From: Saccharospirillum alexandrii_A
GTDB taxonomy: Bacteria; Pseudomonadota; Gammaproteobacteria; Pseudomonadales; Natronospirillaceae
DNA length: 64,000 bases
NCBI RefSeq assembly: GCF_043641555.1
Contig: NZ_JBHZRJ010000006.1
Span: forward strand, 1-64,000
Direction of reading: 5' to 3'
This document shows, piece after piece, positions 1 to 8,220 of the stretch (position 1 is its first letter; every line of letters starts with the position of its first letter). The notes below the pieces were generated by a model. It did not search any database. It was given only the letters and a program-made list of their open reading frames with translations, and had not been told where the DNA came from. The position numbers and the translations under genes were made by a program.

Positions 1-142
1 GCTCAATCGTACTGCTGGAAAGAGGCTTCCCGTCACCGCTGTGCGGCGAGGGAGGCGTATAATAGTCTTTTCTGAGGAAGGGTCAAGAGGTGTTTTAAAA
101 AAACTGACAAGTCTGGCCGATTGCACCGTAAGTGCGCTGATT

Positions 143-781
143 TTAGGCCCTGGCCGTACTCGTCTTGCTCGAAGAGGTTGGGGCTCTGGCTGAATATCTG
201 GCCCAGGCTCGCTCGCTCAGCAAGACCAGGGTCAGCAGCGTGTAGATCCAGGCTTCCAGCGAGGACACCCGGGATTGCATCCAGAAGTGAATAACCGCGA
301 GGATCACGATCGCATAAATTATCCGGTGCAGTCGCTTCCAGTTCTTTTTCAGCTTGCGCACCATGCCTTTGGGCGAAGTTACGGCTAGCGCCAGCAGCCC
401 TGCCCAGCCAATCATCCCAAGATAAATGAAGGGCCGCTTGCTGATGTCATCCCAGAACACGGCAGCATCCAGTTCTATCCAGCCGATGATATAGGTGCCC
501 AGATGCGCAGTGGCATAAAAGAAGGTGAACAGGCCAAGCATTCGACGGTAGCGCACCGGGTTTGGCAGTGGCGTTCGCCGCCGGAGCGTGGAGCAGGACA
601 GTGTGATCAGTAACATCCACAGTGCCCAGTGCCCCATCTCCTGCAATACCACTTCCAGCGCGTCTACACCCAGCGCCCGCGGCTCTAGCAAAAACAGACC
701 CCAGTACCAAACCGCTGGCACCAGAGCCGATACAAACAGCAACCACCAAAGCCAACCTTGCCTGAGGTTAATGCCTGTCAT
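143..781 (-). CDS. msrQ: MsrQ, heme-binding membrane subunit of the MsrPQ methionine sulfoxide reductase
   Basis: Inner-membrane b-type heme protein of 212 aa that passes electrons from the respiratory chain or flavin reductase to periplasmic MsrP, which repairs oxidised methionine in envelope proteins. The sequence has the ferric-reductase-like layout: hydrophobic helices near residues 10-30, 45-65, 80-100, 115-135, 150-168 and 175-190, with likely heme histidines in GHWALWM, TAHLGTY and LHRIIYAIVILAVIHFW. The motif KNWKRLHRIIY is typical of the family. Its ATG directly follows the msrP stop codon with no gap, so the two are co-transcribed and probably translationally coupled. Length fits the family (about 200-210 aa). 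The C-terminal tail (APTSSSKTSTARA) is low complexity. Assignment is confident from motifs and the partner gene. Confidence 0.95.
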   Translation of the reverse strand: MTGINLRQGWLWWLLFVSALVPAVWYWGLFLLEPRALGVDALEVVLQEMGHWALWMLLITLSCSTLRRRTPLPNPVRYRRMLGLFTFFYATAHLGTYIIGWIELDAAVFWDDISKRPFIYLGMIGWAGLLALAVTSPKGMVRKLKKNWKRLHRIIYAIVILAVIHFWMQSRVSSLEAWIYTLLTLVLLSERAWARYSARAPTSSSKTSTARA

Positions 782-1780
782 TTAAAAGAACTTCCTCAGA
801 TCCATACCTTCGTACAACGATGCCACTTCATCGTACCCATTGAACAGCCGGGTCGGTATGCGCTCTACATCACCATTGGCCCCAATGCGACGCTCACTGG
901 CCTGGCTCCAGCGAGGGTGGTCCACTTCCGGATTTACGTTCGCGTAAAAGCCGTACTCGTTTTCCGCCGCTAAGTTCCAGGTAATGGGCGGCATCTCGCG
1001 CACAAAACTGATTCGGGCTATGGATTTGATGCTCTTGAAACCGTACTTCCAGGGCAATAACAGTCGTATCGGCGCACCGTTCTGGTTGGGCAGTGGTTCG
1101 CCGTACATGCCCACCGCCAGAAAGGCGAGCGGATGCATGGCTTCATCCATACGCAAGCCTTCCAGATAAGGGTAATCGATAAATGAAAACCGGCTACGCT
1201 GGCCACGCATTTCATCTGGCCGCACGACGGTCTCGAACGCCACATAACGCGCATCACTGGTGGGTTCGAATTGCTGCAGCACCTTACCCAATTCAATGCC
1301 GATCCAGGGGATCACCATCGACCAGGCTTCTACGCAGCGCAGCCGGTAAATACGCTCTTCAGTGGCGGCTGCATTAGCCACCAGGGACTCAAGATCAAAG
1401 GTGCCGGGGTTGGCACATTCCCCATCCACCGTTATTTCCCAGGGGTAAGGGTTGAAGTCATCGGCGTATTTGGCCGGATCACCTTTGCCCGTTCCGAATT
1501 CATAAAAATTGTTGTAGGAGGTTGCGTCGGCACGATCCGTCACGCCTTCGTCGGTGGTGACGCTACGAAACACCGTTTGTTCAACCTTTTGGTCAAGCCA
1601 GTGAGGGGCACTCTGGTCTTCTGCAAATACACGCGGAACGGCACCGGCCAGAGCCAACCCACCGGCAGCCTGAATAATATGTCGGCGGTTCAGGTAGGCC
1701 GATTTGGGGGTTACGTCATTTTCGGTTAAGTCTGAAGCCTGTTTGATTAACATACATCGCATCCTGTTGGATTTGTTCAT
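782..1780 (-). CDS. msrP: MsrP, periplasmic molybdopterin methionine sulfoxide reductase catalytic subunit
   Basis: Catalytic subunit that reduces protein-bound methionine sulfoxide in the periplasm using a Mo-molybdopterin cofactor (sulfite-oxidase fold). A twin-arginine signal is visible around residues 31-50 (LNRRHIIQAAGGLALAGA), so the folded cofactor-loaded enzyme is exported by Tat. The molybdenum-ligating cysteine is in RLRCVEAWSMV, and the family motif PWKYGFKSIKSI is near residue 250. An in-frame ATG at 1753 (MLIKQASDLTE) aligns better with the usual MsrP N-terminus and has AGGA 8 nt upstream, so the true start may be 1753 rather than 1780. It is first of the msrP-msrQ pair. The msrPQ-next-to-pssA arrangement is also known in pseudomonads. 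Confidence 0.95.
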   Translation of the reverse strand: MNKSNRMRCMLIKQASDLTENDVTPKSAYLNRRHIIQAAGGLALAGAVPRVFAEDQSAPHWLDQKVEQTVFRSVTTDEGVTDRADATSYNNFYEFGTGKGDPAKYADDFNPYPWEITVDGECANPGTFDLESLVANAAATEERIYRLRCVEAWSMVIPWIGIELGKVLQQFEPTSDARYVAFETVVRPDEMRGQRSRFSFIDYPYLEGLRMDEAMHPLAFLAVGMYGEPLPNQNGAPIRLLLPWKYGFKSIKSIARISFVREMPPITWNLAAENEYGFYANVNPEVDHPRWSQASERRIGANGDVERIPTRLFNGYDEVASLYEGMDLRKFF

Positions 1781-1898
1781 AGCCTCTAAAGACTACGGAA
1801 TCAGGCGCTGACTGGTTTCACACTGGCGGGGCGGGCTCTTACTGGGGTCCAGCAGTAAAGCAGCAAGCTGCTTTAACTTTGGCACAACTGATCTGCCA

Positions 1899-1940
1899 TG
1901 GCAGCGCCTTTACATCCTTTTTATAAGGGTAGCGCTGCCA
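1899..1940 (-). terminator. Hairpin downstream of pssA, possible terminator
   Basis: A 9-bp perfect stem (TGGCAGCGC paired with GCGCTGCCA) encloses a 24-nt loop that itself contains CCTT/AAGG. It lies 12 nt past the pssA stop codon. There is no strong U-tract, so it may be a processing or pausing hairpin rather than an intrinsic terminator. Confidence 0.35.
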
Positions 1941-1951
1941 GCAGAGGCGGA

Positions 1952-2749
1952 TCAGTCGTCGCCAGACTCTACTTTCCGGGCGTTTTTATACAGACGCAAG
2001 CGGCGCCAGACTTCAAACACAGGGCCCGAGAGGGCATAGGTCACGGCGAAAGCCAGCAGAACCGGGCCCGGATCAAGAGCGATTACGGCAATCACCATGA
2101 TCGACAACAACAGCACCACAAAGGGTACCCGACCCTTATCACTGAGGTCTTTAAAGGAGTAATAGCGAATGGGGCTGACCATCATGGCGCCAATCAGCGG
2201 CACAATAATCACCATCAACCAGGCGACCGACTCACCCTCGACCCCTTTTTGACCCAGCGCCCACACCATGGCCCACAGCACACCGGCGCCTGCCGGACTG
2301 GCCAGGCCAACAAAGAACTTCTTGTCGACGGTGTTGATCTGAGTATTGAAACGCGCCAGGCGCAAGGCTGCCCCGGCAACAAAAATAAAGGCGGCAACCC
2401 AGCCCAGGTTGCTCAGGCTGTGCAACGACCACTGATACACCAGAATGGCCGGTGCCACGCCAAACGCCAGATTATCGGACATGGAATCGTACTGGGCCCC
2501 AAATTCACTCTGCGTATGCGTCATGCGGGCTACCCGCCCGTCCATGCCATCGAGAATCTGAGCGACAAAAATAGCCATGGCAGCGCGTACAAAGCTCCCG
2601 TTCATAGACAACACAATGGAGTAGAAACCCGCAAACAAGGCGGCTGTTGTCAGCAAATTGGGCAAGAGGTAAATGCCACGACGGTGGCTCGGGTGTTGCT
2701 GTACGGGCAATTGATCATTCTCCGTCGTTTTTTCTTCTGTGGAACTCAT
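1952..2749 (-). CDS. pssA: CDP-diacylglycerol--serine O-phosphatidyltransferase (phosphatidylserine synthase)
   Basis: Integral membrane CDP-alcohol phosphatidyltransferase that makes phosphatidylserine, precursor of phosphatidylethanolamine. The full catalytic signature DG-x2-AR-x8-G-x3-D-x3-D is present in DGRVARMTHTQSEFGAQYD and the following SMSD. Several hydrophobic helices follow. It is the integral-membrane type II enzyme, not the E. coli PLD-type PssA. The start at 2749 (MSSTEEKTT) was chosen because AAGGGGGG lies just upstream; an in-frame ATG at 2797 would add 16 unlikely residues. The predicted protein is 265 aa. In pseudomonads pssA follows ilvC; here ilvC is 9 kb away and on the other strand, which suggests rearrangement. 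Confidence 0.93.
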   Translation of the reverse strand: MSSTEEKTTENDQLPVQQHPSHRRGIYLLPNLLTTAALFAGFYSIVLSMNGSFVRAAMAIFVAQILDGMDGRVARMTHTQSEFGAQYDSMSDNLAFGVAPAILVYQWSLHSLSNLGWVAAFIFVAGAALRLARFNTQINTVDKKFFVGLASPAGAGVLWAMVWALGQKGVEGESVAWLMVIIVPLIGAMMVSPIRYYSFKDLSDKGRVPFVVLLLSIMVIAVIALDPGPVLLAFAVTYALSGPVFEVWRRLRLYKNARKVESGDD

Positions 2750-2821
2750 AGAGCCCCCCTTTTTTGATTTGGCCCGGGCCAGCGCTGGCACGGGCAAGCA
2801 TGAACTGATGTTCCGGGAGCG

Positions 2822-3712
2822 TCAGTCCCCGGTAATGTCGACCGCGGTCTGCCAGAAGGCACTGACCAGCGGGTCCTGCAAGCGCCGATTGAGGACACAG
2901 ACCCCGACGTCAAAAGGTTCGAGAACCGTATCCGTCTCGATTCGCTCTATTTTATCTTTCATCGGGCTGTTCTCAATCACCAGCCCCGGTACCACTCCGA
3001 TCCCGAAGCCAAGGCCCACCATACTGACGATGGCCTCATTCCCCGCCACCTGAGCGTAGATATTGGGCTTGATCGAATGCGCCCGGAACCAGTGATCAAG
3101 GCGCTTTCGCGCCAGCCCATACTCGGACACGACAAAGGGAATCTGCCCCCAGGGAATGGGCGTTTCCTGCATCAGGCTGCGCACCGGACAGTCGATCACC
3201 GGCGCGATGAAGTCCAGTGGTGTCTCAACAATGGACGCGAACATCAGCGGGTTGGGCAGATGGTCCGGCCGGGGTGCGACCGCAACATCGGTCTCATCGT
3301 CCATTACCTTCTGCACGGCCTGGGCGGCATCGCCGGTTTCCAGTATCACCTCAATGTTGGGGAAGCGCTTGCGAAACTCGGTCAGCACTTCCAGCATGAA
3401 CGAATAACTGGCAGTCACCGAACAATAGAGCCGCACCTGACCGCGCAGTTCATCAGGATCGTTTTGCAGCTTATGCCTGAGCTCTTGCCAGTGGGCCAGC
3501 GTCGATTCGGCGAACTCACGAAAAAGCCTCCCGGCCTGAGTCAGCACAACCGTCCGGTTATCCCGTTCAAACAGCGTAGCACCCAGTTCATCTTCGAGCC
3601 GGGCAATGCTCCGACTCAGTGTAGACGGACTGACATGCATGGCTTCGGACGTTTTGCCGTAATGCAGTGTTTGAGACAGGTGCAAGAACTGCTTAAGTGC
3701 TCGCAGATCCAT
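2822..3712 (-). CDS. ilvY: IlvY, LysR-type activator of ilvC
   Basis: LysR-family regulator of 296 aa. The N-terminus (MDLRALKQFLHLSQTLHYGKTS, then MHVSPSTLSRSIARLE) and the blocks VRLYCSVTASYSFM, AGNEAIVSMVGLGFGIGVVP and PFDVGVCVLNRRL match IlvY of E. coli closely as I recall it. IlvY activates ilvC in response to acetolactate or acetohydroxybutyrate. The start at 3712 fits the family N-terminus and has AGAGGAG 9 nt upstream; the longer frame from 3799 has no family support. In E. coli ilvY is divergent from and adjacent to ilvC. Here ilvC (11680) keeps the divergent orientation but eight foreign genes lie between them. A LysR-type dyad at 3762-3780 lies just upstream. Confidence 0.9.
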   Translation of the reverse strand: MDLRALKQFLHLSQTLHYGKTSEAMHVSPSTLSRSIARLEDELGATLFERDNRTVVLTQAGRLFREFAESTLAHWQELRHKLQNDPDELRGQVRLYCSVTASYSFMLEVLTEFRKRFPNIEVILETGDAAQAVQKVMDDETDVAVAPRPDHLPNPLMFASIVETPLDFIAPVIDCPVRSLMQETPIPWGQIPFVVSEYGLARKRLDHWFRAHSIKPNIYAQVAGNEAIVSMVGLGFGIGVVPGLVIENSPMKDKIERIETDTVLEPFDVGVCVLNRRLQDPLVSAFWQTAVDITGD

Positions 3713-3761
3713 AGTAATCGACTCCTCTGGCAGGCCTCCGATTATGCCATATCCCCGGTAA

Positions 3762-3780
3762 TATTGCAGCAAACGCAATA
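3762..3780. promoter_or_regulatory. Candidate IlvY operator upstream of ilvY
   Basis: Perfect dyad TATTGC-N7-GCAATA, the T-N11-A geometry expected for a LysR-type site, 50 nt upstream of the ilvY start. A second short palindrome (GTTGTGCAAC) is at 3791-3800. TTGCAAC also appears before ilvC at 11576. Assignment to IlvY is inferred from position and type of motif. Confidence 0.5.
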
Positions 3781-3832
3781 CAAACCCGGGGTTGTGCAAC
3801 TTTATGAAAGCTGTGTGAGTCGTTTGCCAGGC

Positions 3833-4000
3833 CTAGGAGCCTGTCGGACTTAGGATGAATCGGCTGCGGAAGCGGGACGACGGCCCAAATACCCGCAAAT
3901 TTCGAGCACATAGGCCCACTATGCACTCAAAATTTGCAAACATTTGGTCTCGCCGTCCCACTCCCTCGCATCGATCCCCCTAAGTCCGACAGGCTCCTAG
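3833..4000. mobile_element. 168-bp MITE-like snap-back element with 22-bp perfect terminal inverted repeats
   Basis: Perfect 22-bp inverted repeats at 3833-3854 and 3979-4000 begin CTAGGAGCCTG and run to CTTAGG. The interior continues as an imperfect inverted repeat, and the centre forms a hairpin (GCAAATTTCGAGCACATAG with CTATGCACTCAAAATTTGC, three mismatches). Nearly the whole unit can therefore fold back on itself. It has no coding capacity. CTAG lies at both outer ends, compatible with a CTAR-type target duplication as used by IS5-group transposases, but the transposase family is only a guess. The right end abuts the stop codon (TAG at 4003-4001) of the next gene, at the boundary of the block between ilvY and ilvC. 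Confidence 0.75.
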
Positions 4001-4720
4001 CTAGTCGATTGGATTACGGGCCAGAAAGGCCGGCGAAAACCACCGCTCCGGTATCGCCACCGGGGTCACGCTCTGATAATGGATGCGAGTCACTTCATCG
4101 CCCATGACTTCATCGGTCAGGGTCATACGGGAAACAGTCAGTTCACCACCCCCCTCGTCGAGCTCAAAGGCGGCTGTTTTAGCAAGCTTTCCTGAGGTCA
4201 GATAAAAGCGTGCGCTCAACGGCGCATAGTCATCGGTACGAACCTGCAGCTCGACCCGCTGATAGCTCAGGCCAGCGCGGGCCGCTTCCAGGGTCAGCCA
4301 CATTGTTTCCTGTTCAGACTGCCGGTTTACAATGCGGTAGTCCTCCTGCCAGCGTAACGAGGCGATGTCGCCAATCGATGCTTCGCCCAGCATTTTCTGC
4401 ATGGGAGTAATGCGAATGGGCCGCTGGCTAGCGGGCAGAAACAGCCAGAACTGATCATCAAGCATCAGTACTTTCTGCCCCGCTTCCCGGCCACTTCTGG
4501 CCAATGCCAGTGACCGTCGACCGGCACCCACATACACCTCAAAAGCACTGGAGCGGAGCAATTCGCCCGCCTCCCACACTTCAATCAGGCTCTCTACCCG
4601 GACATCTCCCTGGCGAGTTCGTGCCTGATCCAGCACGGCCAGCTCCGGTGACGGTTCAGCCCGAAGGCCCCCCAGGACAAACAGCAATAAAATGCACAAC
4701 CACAAATCCTGTTTACGCAT
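4001..4720 (-). CDS. Outer membrane lipoprotein-sorting protein (LolA-like fold)
   Basis: Periplasmic protein of 239 aa with a signal peptide (LWLCILLLFVLGGLRA). Blocks such as LALARSGREAGQKVLMLDDQFWLFLP, MLGEASIGDIASLRWQEDY and the C-terminal IPERWFSP match the outer-membrane lipoprotein-sorting protein family. Members have a LolA/LolB-like half-barrel and usually sit beside FtsX-type ABC permeases. The start overlaps the permease gene by 8 bp, so the two are translationally linked and last in the operon. The probable role is to carry a lipid or lipoprotein cargo released by the ABC complex across the periplasm; the cargo is unknown. The stop codon lies exactly at the edge of the snap-back element, so the original 3' end may have been altered by the insertion. 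Confidence 0.8.
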   Translation of the reverse strand: MRKQDLWLCILLLFVLGGLRAEPSPELAVLDQARTRQGDVRVESLIEVWEAGELLRSSAFEVYVGAGRRSLALARSGREAGQKVLMLDDQFWLFLPASQRPIRITPMQKMLGEASIGDIASLRWQEDYRIVNRQSEQETMWLTLEAARAGLSYQRVELQVRTDDYAPLSARFYLTSGKLAKTAAFELDEGGGELTVSRMTLTDEVMGDEVTRIHYQSVTPVAIPERWFSPAFLARNPID

Positions 4721-5927
4721 AATTCAAGGCCTCCACAATGGGTTTGCGAACACCCCGGAACGTGGCCACGCCACTGGCAAGGGTTGCCAACACCACGACA
4801 ATGGCCGAGCTGATCACGGCCATTTCGCCAGACCAGTAAACCTGCAATGGGTAACCCTCGGTTTGGCCCGGTGGCGGTGGCATTTGCACCTCGAAAACGA
4901 TCAGTCCCAACGACAGCAGCCCGGACAATAACAGCCCGACCAGACTACCAAGCAGCCCAATCAGTCCGGCTTCCATTAAAAACAAGCGCAGAATTTCGCC
5001 TCGTCGTGTCCCCATCGCAGCCAGTGCACCAATTTCGCGGGTGCGCTCCATCACACTCATTGAAGCGGTGTTGAAGACGGCAAAACCGACCATGGCCAGA
5101 ATAACCAGGCCCATCACGCCAAAAATGCGGTTATAGAGGTTGCGTACGCTGGTGTAGAAAAAAGCCCGTTCGTGCCAGGCCGTTATCCCCAGTTGCGGAT
5201 ACTGCTCCTCCAGAATGTTATAGAAGGTGTCGGCTTGCGCACTGTCATTGAGATACACGCCCATACGAGTGATACGATCACTGTTCAACAAGCGCTGCGC
5301 ATCGGTGATACGGGTCATCACCAGACGGCTGTCCAGCTCGGGGACGCCCGTCGATACAATACCCCGCACGGTTACATCAATGGCATTGAGTGCACCATCC
5401 ACCGTAGTGCTCATCAGCGTCAGCCCATCGCCCACGCCCACCTTCAAATTGGCGGCCAGGCTCCTGCCGATCAGTGCCTGTGCGCCGGCATCCGAATCGG
5501 TGACACCAAACAAACGGCCTGCATCCAGGCGCATTGACGGGCCACGCACCTGAAACAATTCAGGCTCAACCCCTTCGCCAACAAAGATGGTGGATTTATC
5601 ACCGTTGGTGATCAGCCCACTGAATTCAACGGTCGCCAGGGTGTTGCGCACCCGCCGGTCCTGCCGCAGCGCCCGTTCCAGGCTATCGGCGTTGTCGAGA
5701 CCGAAGTGCAATGGATAGTCTTCCTGCGTCTGATAAAACGCCGGGTGTGTCAAAATCACATGGCCTTTGTCGCGCATGGCAAACTCGCGCAAGGAGTCGT
5801 AGGTATAGAGCGCAAACCCACTGGTGGCCATGATGCCGGTTACGCCAATCGCGGTGAGCATCAGCGTCGCCAGCGTGCGGCGGCGGTTGCGGCCCAGATT
5901 GCTCCAGGCCAGTAAGAACCACTTCAT
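4713..5927 (-). CDS. FtsX/MacB/LolC-type ABC transporter permease
   Basis: Inner-membrane permease of 404 aa with the type VII ABC layout. One TM helix lies at the N-terminus (TLATLMLTAIGVTGIMATSGFALYTY), followed by a periplasmic domain of about 240 residues and three C-terminal helices (VMGLVILAMVGFAVFNTASM, FLMEAGLIGLLGSLVGLLL and MAVISSAIVVVLATLA). The cytoplasmic loop SVMERTREIGALAAMGTRRGEIL is the FtsX-family hallmark that contacts the ATPase. Such permeases are mechanotransmitters that extract or release substrates at the periplasmic face. The start overlaps the ATPase gene by 4 bp and the end overlaps the LolA-like gene by 8 bp. A single permease gene suggests a homodimer. Confidence 0.9.
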   Translation of the reverse strand: MKWFLLAWSNLGRNRRRTLATLMLTAIGVTGIMATSGFALYTYDSLREFAMRDKGHVILTHPAFYQTQEDYPLHFGLDNADSLERALRQDRRVRNTLATVEFSGLITNGDKSTIFVGEGVEPELFQVRGPSMRLDAGRLFGVTDSDAGAQALIGRSLAANLKVGVGDGLTLMSTTVDGALNAIDVTVRGIVSTGVPELDSRLVMTRITDAQRLLNSDRITRMGVYLNDSAQADTFYNILEEQYPQLGITAWHERAFFYTSVRNLYNRIFGVMGLVILAMVGFAVFNTASMSVMERTREIGALAAMGTRRGEILRLFLMEAGLIGLLGSLVGLLLSGLLSLGLIVFEVQMPPPPGQTEGYPLQVYWSGEMAVISSAIVVVLATLASGVATFRGVRKPIVEALNYA

Positions 5928-6634
5928 ACCCTTTCCTCCCTGCCAGATACCGGCTGGCGGGTTTCACTCTGCAAGCGACCCTGATGCAAGCGAATAAGCC
6001 GGTCACACCAGCGCGACAAGCGGATGTCGTGAGTCGCGACCAGCACCGTTGTGTTGAATTCGCGGCTGAGCGTCCGTAGCAAATCCACAACCGTCAGGGC
6101 AGTTTCCTCATCGAGGCTGGCGGTGGGTTCATCGGCGATGATCAATTCGGGCCGTTTGGCCAGCGCCCGTGCTATGGCCACACGCTGGCGCTGGCCGCCT
6201 GAGAGATGCGCGGGTCGTTTGTCCAGCAATGAGCCGATTCCCACGGCGTTGGCCAGCGCGTTAACCCGCTCGGCCTGCTCCTTTCGGGACAACCCCAACA
6301 GCATGAGCGGGTAGGCGATATTATCGCGCGCACTCATCACCGGAATCAGATTGAACTCCTGAAACACGAAGCCAAAGGTCCGGCGGCGCAAGTCGGTCAG
6401 AGCCGCACCGGACAGCCCGGTCAACGCACGGTCATGCCAGTACAGTTGCCCGCAGTCCTGCTGATCAATCAGGCCGCAGATATTCAGCAAAGTGGTCTTG
6501 CCACAACCGGAAGGCCCAACCAGTCCCACGAACTCACCGGCCTGCAGCAACAGGTCGACACCCGAGAGCACCCTCTGGTCCGCCTCTCCCACGCGGTAGC
6601 TTTTGGACACCTTGTCCACCGTCATCAGGGTCAT
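5924..6634 (-). CDS. ABC transporter ATP-binding protein, LolD/MacB family
   Basis: Cytoplasmic ATPase of 236 aa that powers the adjacent FtsX-type permease. Walker A is GPSGCGKTT, the Q-loop is in FGFVFQEFNL, the signature is LSGGQRQR, Walker B is ELIIADEPTASLD and the H-loop is VATHD. FQEFNLIPVMSARDNIAYPLML is typical of LolD/MacB/FtsE-type ATPases. The start at 6634 (MTLMTVDKV) was chosen because GGGAG precedes it and it lies 1 nt past the upstream stop. A start at 6685 would extend 50 bp into the upstream gene. It overlaps the permease gene by 4 bp. Confidence 0.93.
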   Translation of the reverse strand: MTLMTVDKVSKSYRVGEADQRVLSGVDLLLQAGEFVGLVGPSGCGKTTLLNICGLIDQQDCGQLYWHDRALTGLSGAALTDLRRRTFGFVFQEFNLIPVMSARDNIAYPLMLLGLSRKEQAERVNALANAVGIGSLLDKRPAHLSGGQRQRVAIARALAKRPELIIADEPTASLDEETALTVVDLLRTLSREFNTTVLVATHDIRLSRWCDRLIRLHQGRLQSETRQPVSGREERV

Positions 6635-6635
6635 G

Positions 6636-7283
6636 TCACTCTCCCACTGCTGCCAGCGCATCGCGTGCCGCAGCGGTATAGTCATTATCCACCGGAAGGT
6701 CGGCCAGGCGCTTCAGCAGCATGGTCTGGCGTTCCGGCTCGTCGGCCTGGCGGGCAGCCCGGGCGGCGTAAAAATGAATGTGGCTATGGTTTTGTGCAGG
6801 CACTTCGTCCAGTAGCGGGCTCTGGCTGGCATCCAGCAACAACTGATACCCCTGCTCAAACCGGCCGAAGAAGTCTGGAACCTGAGTGAAGGTAATGCCT
6901 GCCAACGCTTTGACCTGAACACTGACCGGCAAGCCATAAAACACCTGCTCATCGTGCTCAGGGCCCAGCCATTGCTGCGCAGTACCCATAGCGGCCAAGC
7001 CGTCTTCGGTCAGACTCATTTTATTCCAGGGCATCCAGGCGTCGCGCCCCTGCAACGTCTGGCTGCCGCCCAGCAGAACCAGTATCAGCGGGTCGCCGGG
7101 GTGAGTTACAAGCAGTGCCTCAAATGCCTCAACGGCATCATCGACGGCGCCGTTATCGCCCTCGATGGCTGCAAGGTACTGCTGGTATGCCCGGGTCAGT
7201 TCCGGGTCGGTGTGGTCAACCTCGGCAAATGCCGCTGATGCCCAGCTTATGATGACCAGAATAATCAGAATGAATTGCCGCAT
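6636..7283 (-). CDS. Exported helical-repeat (TPR-like) protein, first gene of the ABC operon
   Basis: Protein of 215 aa with a clear signal peptide (FILIILVIISWASAAFA) and predicted periplasmic location. Residues 30-75 (AYQQYLAAIEGDNGAVDDAVEAFEALLVTHPGDPLILVLLGG) look like one or two tetratricopeptide-type helical pairs, and the rest is alpha-helical. I do not recognise a named family. It begins with GGAG 8 nt before the ATG and is directly followed by the ATPase gene, so it heads the ABC operon behind the LytTR-type operator at 7350-7378. By position it may be a periplasmic adaptor for the transporter; that is inference only. Confidence 0.75.
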   Translation of the reverse strand: MRQFILIILVIISWASAAFAEVDHTDPELTRAYQQYLAAIEGDNGAVDDAVEAFEALLVTHPGDPLILVLLGGSQTLQGRDAWMPWNKMSLTEDGLAAMGTAQQWLGPEHDEQVFYGLPVSVQVKALAGITFTQVPDFFGRFEQGYQLLLDASQSPLLDEVPAQNHSHIHFYAARAARQADEPERQTMLLKRLADLPVDNDYTAAARDALAAVGE

Positions 7284-7311
7284 GACGTCGCTCCGTTAAG
7301 AATTCGACGTC

Positions 7312-7378
7312 ACTCTAGCGGGTTGGGCGAGCCCAATCGGGCGCTTTCGATGAATGGTTCTGCTGCGGAATGAACGGT
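7312..7378 (-). promoter_or_regulatory. LytTR-type operator and -10 box upstream of the ABC operon
   Basis: Read on the minus strand, two direct repeats, ACCGTTCAT (7378-7370) and ACCATTCAT (7358-7350), start 20 bp apart. The first matches the published LytTR-domain consensus [TA][AC][CA]GTTN[AG][TG] at all nine positions and the second at eight. A -10-like TAGAGT lies at 7317-7312, 32 nt after the operator, and the start codon is 28 nt further on. No good -35 box is seen, as expected for an activator-dependent promoter. The operator at 11495-11523 has the same spacing. A dyad GATTGGGC/GCCCAACC (7322-7339) lies between operator and -10. Confidence 0.72.
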
Positions 7379-7409
7379 TACAGGTGACACTAAATGGCGC
7401 GGACGTGGC

Positions 7410-8183
7410 TTACATTTGCTTGAACCGGTCGGAAAACCGGCGGCTGACAGTGAGCGGGTTACGGCCACTTTTCACATGAACTTTCAGCTGCCCGGAAAAG
7501 GTTCGTTCAACCCGGTCGATACAGGCGACCTGCACCAGAGTCGAACGATGGATACGCCAGAATTGCTGATTATCCAGCTCGGCTTCCAGCTGTTTGAGCG
7601 ACTTGCGAATCAGATACTCGCCGTCTGCTGTAACCACGGTGGTGTATTTGTCTTCTGCCAGAAAATACAAAACGGATTGGACATCGATAACGTAGATATC
7701 CTCACCCCGGTGAGCGTTCAGCCAGCGCAATGGGCTATTGCCCGCCTCACCAGCAGACAACAGTCGTTGTAAATCCGCCAGGTCAACCTGAGCCGTCGCG
7801 GGGCGCTCAAGCCGTTGGAGTATACGATCCCGGGTGCGCTCAAGCCGTGATTCATCGATGGGTTTGAGCAGATAGTCGACCGCTTCGCGCTCAAACGCCT
7901 CCACGGCGTACTCGTCATAGGCCGTCAGAAAGACCACGGCACAGTCCCGGGTAAGGCCCGCCTGCTGCATGCGCTCGGCAACCTCCAGGCCCGTCAGCCC
8001 CGGCATTTTGATGTCCAGGAAAACCACCTGTGGCCGAACGGTATCAATCAGTTGCCAGGCTTCCTCGCCCGTTGCCGCCATGGCGACGATGTCCAGGTCT
8101 GACCAGAGATCGCTCAGAATCCGGTTTAGGTGATAGCGAAGAACGGGTTCATCGTCGGCGATGATTGCGGTCAGTTCAGCCAT
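7410..8183 (-). CDS. LytTR-family two-component response regulator
   Basis: Cytoplasmic DNA-binding regulator of 257 aa. The N-terminal receiver domain has acidic residues DDEP near the start, the phospho-acceptor Asp in VVFLDIKMPGLTG, and the conserved Thr and Lys in FLTAYDEYAVEAFE and DYLLKPID. A C-terminal LytTR domain spans about residues 155-255 (RGEDIYVIDVQSVLYFLAEDKYT, then FWRIHRSTLVQVACID). LytTR proteins bind pairs of 9-bp direct repeats one to two helical turns apart. Such pairs lie in front of both transcription units here (7350-7378 and 11495-11523). Its kinase gene is directly upstream with a 37-nt gap. It most likely autoregulates the block and switches on the ABC operon. Confidence 0.93.
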   Translation of the reverse strand: MAELTAIIADDEPVLRYHLNRILSDLWSDLDIVAMAATGEEAWQLIDTVRPQVVFLDIKMPGLTGLEVAERMQQAGLTRDCAVVFLTAYDEYAVEAFEREAVDYLLKPIDESRLERTRDRILQRLERPATAQVDLADLQRLLSAGEAGNSPLRWLNAHRGEDIYVIDVQSVLYFLAEDKYTTVVTADGEYLIRKSLKQLEAELDNQQFWRIHRSTLVQVACIDRVERTFSGQLKVHVKSGRNPLTVSRRFSDRFKQM

Positions 8184-8220
8184 GAGTTCCGTCGTTTGTC
8201 GGGTTTTGGACCGGCATGGT

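Noticed and set aside
1856..1875. Hairpin TAAAGCAG-CAAG-CTGCTTTA
   Set aside because: A tidy 8-bp stem, but it lies between two genes of the same strand without a T-run or clear regulatory position, so no function is claimed.
1898..2767. 289-aa open frame on the plus strand
   Set aside because: Fully antisense to pssA, whose catalytic signature is intact; His/Gln-rich composition is typical of a shadow frame.
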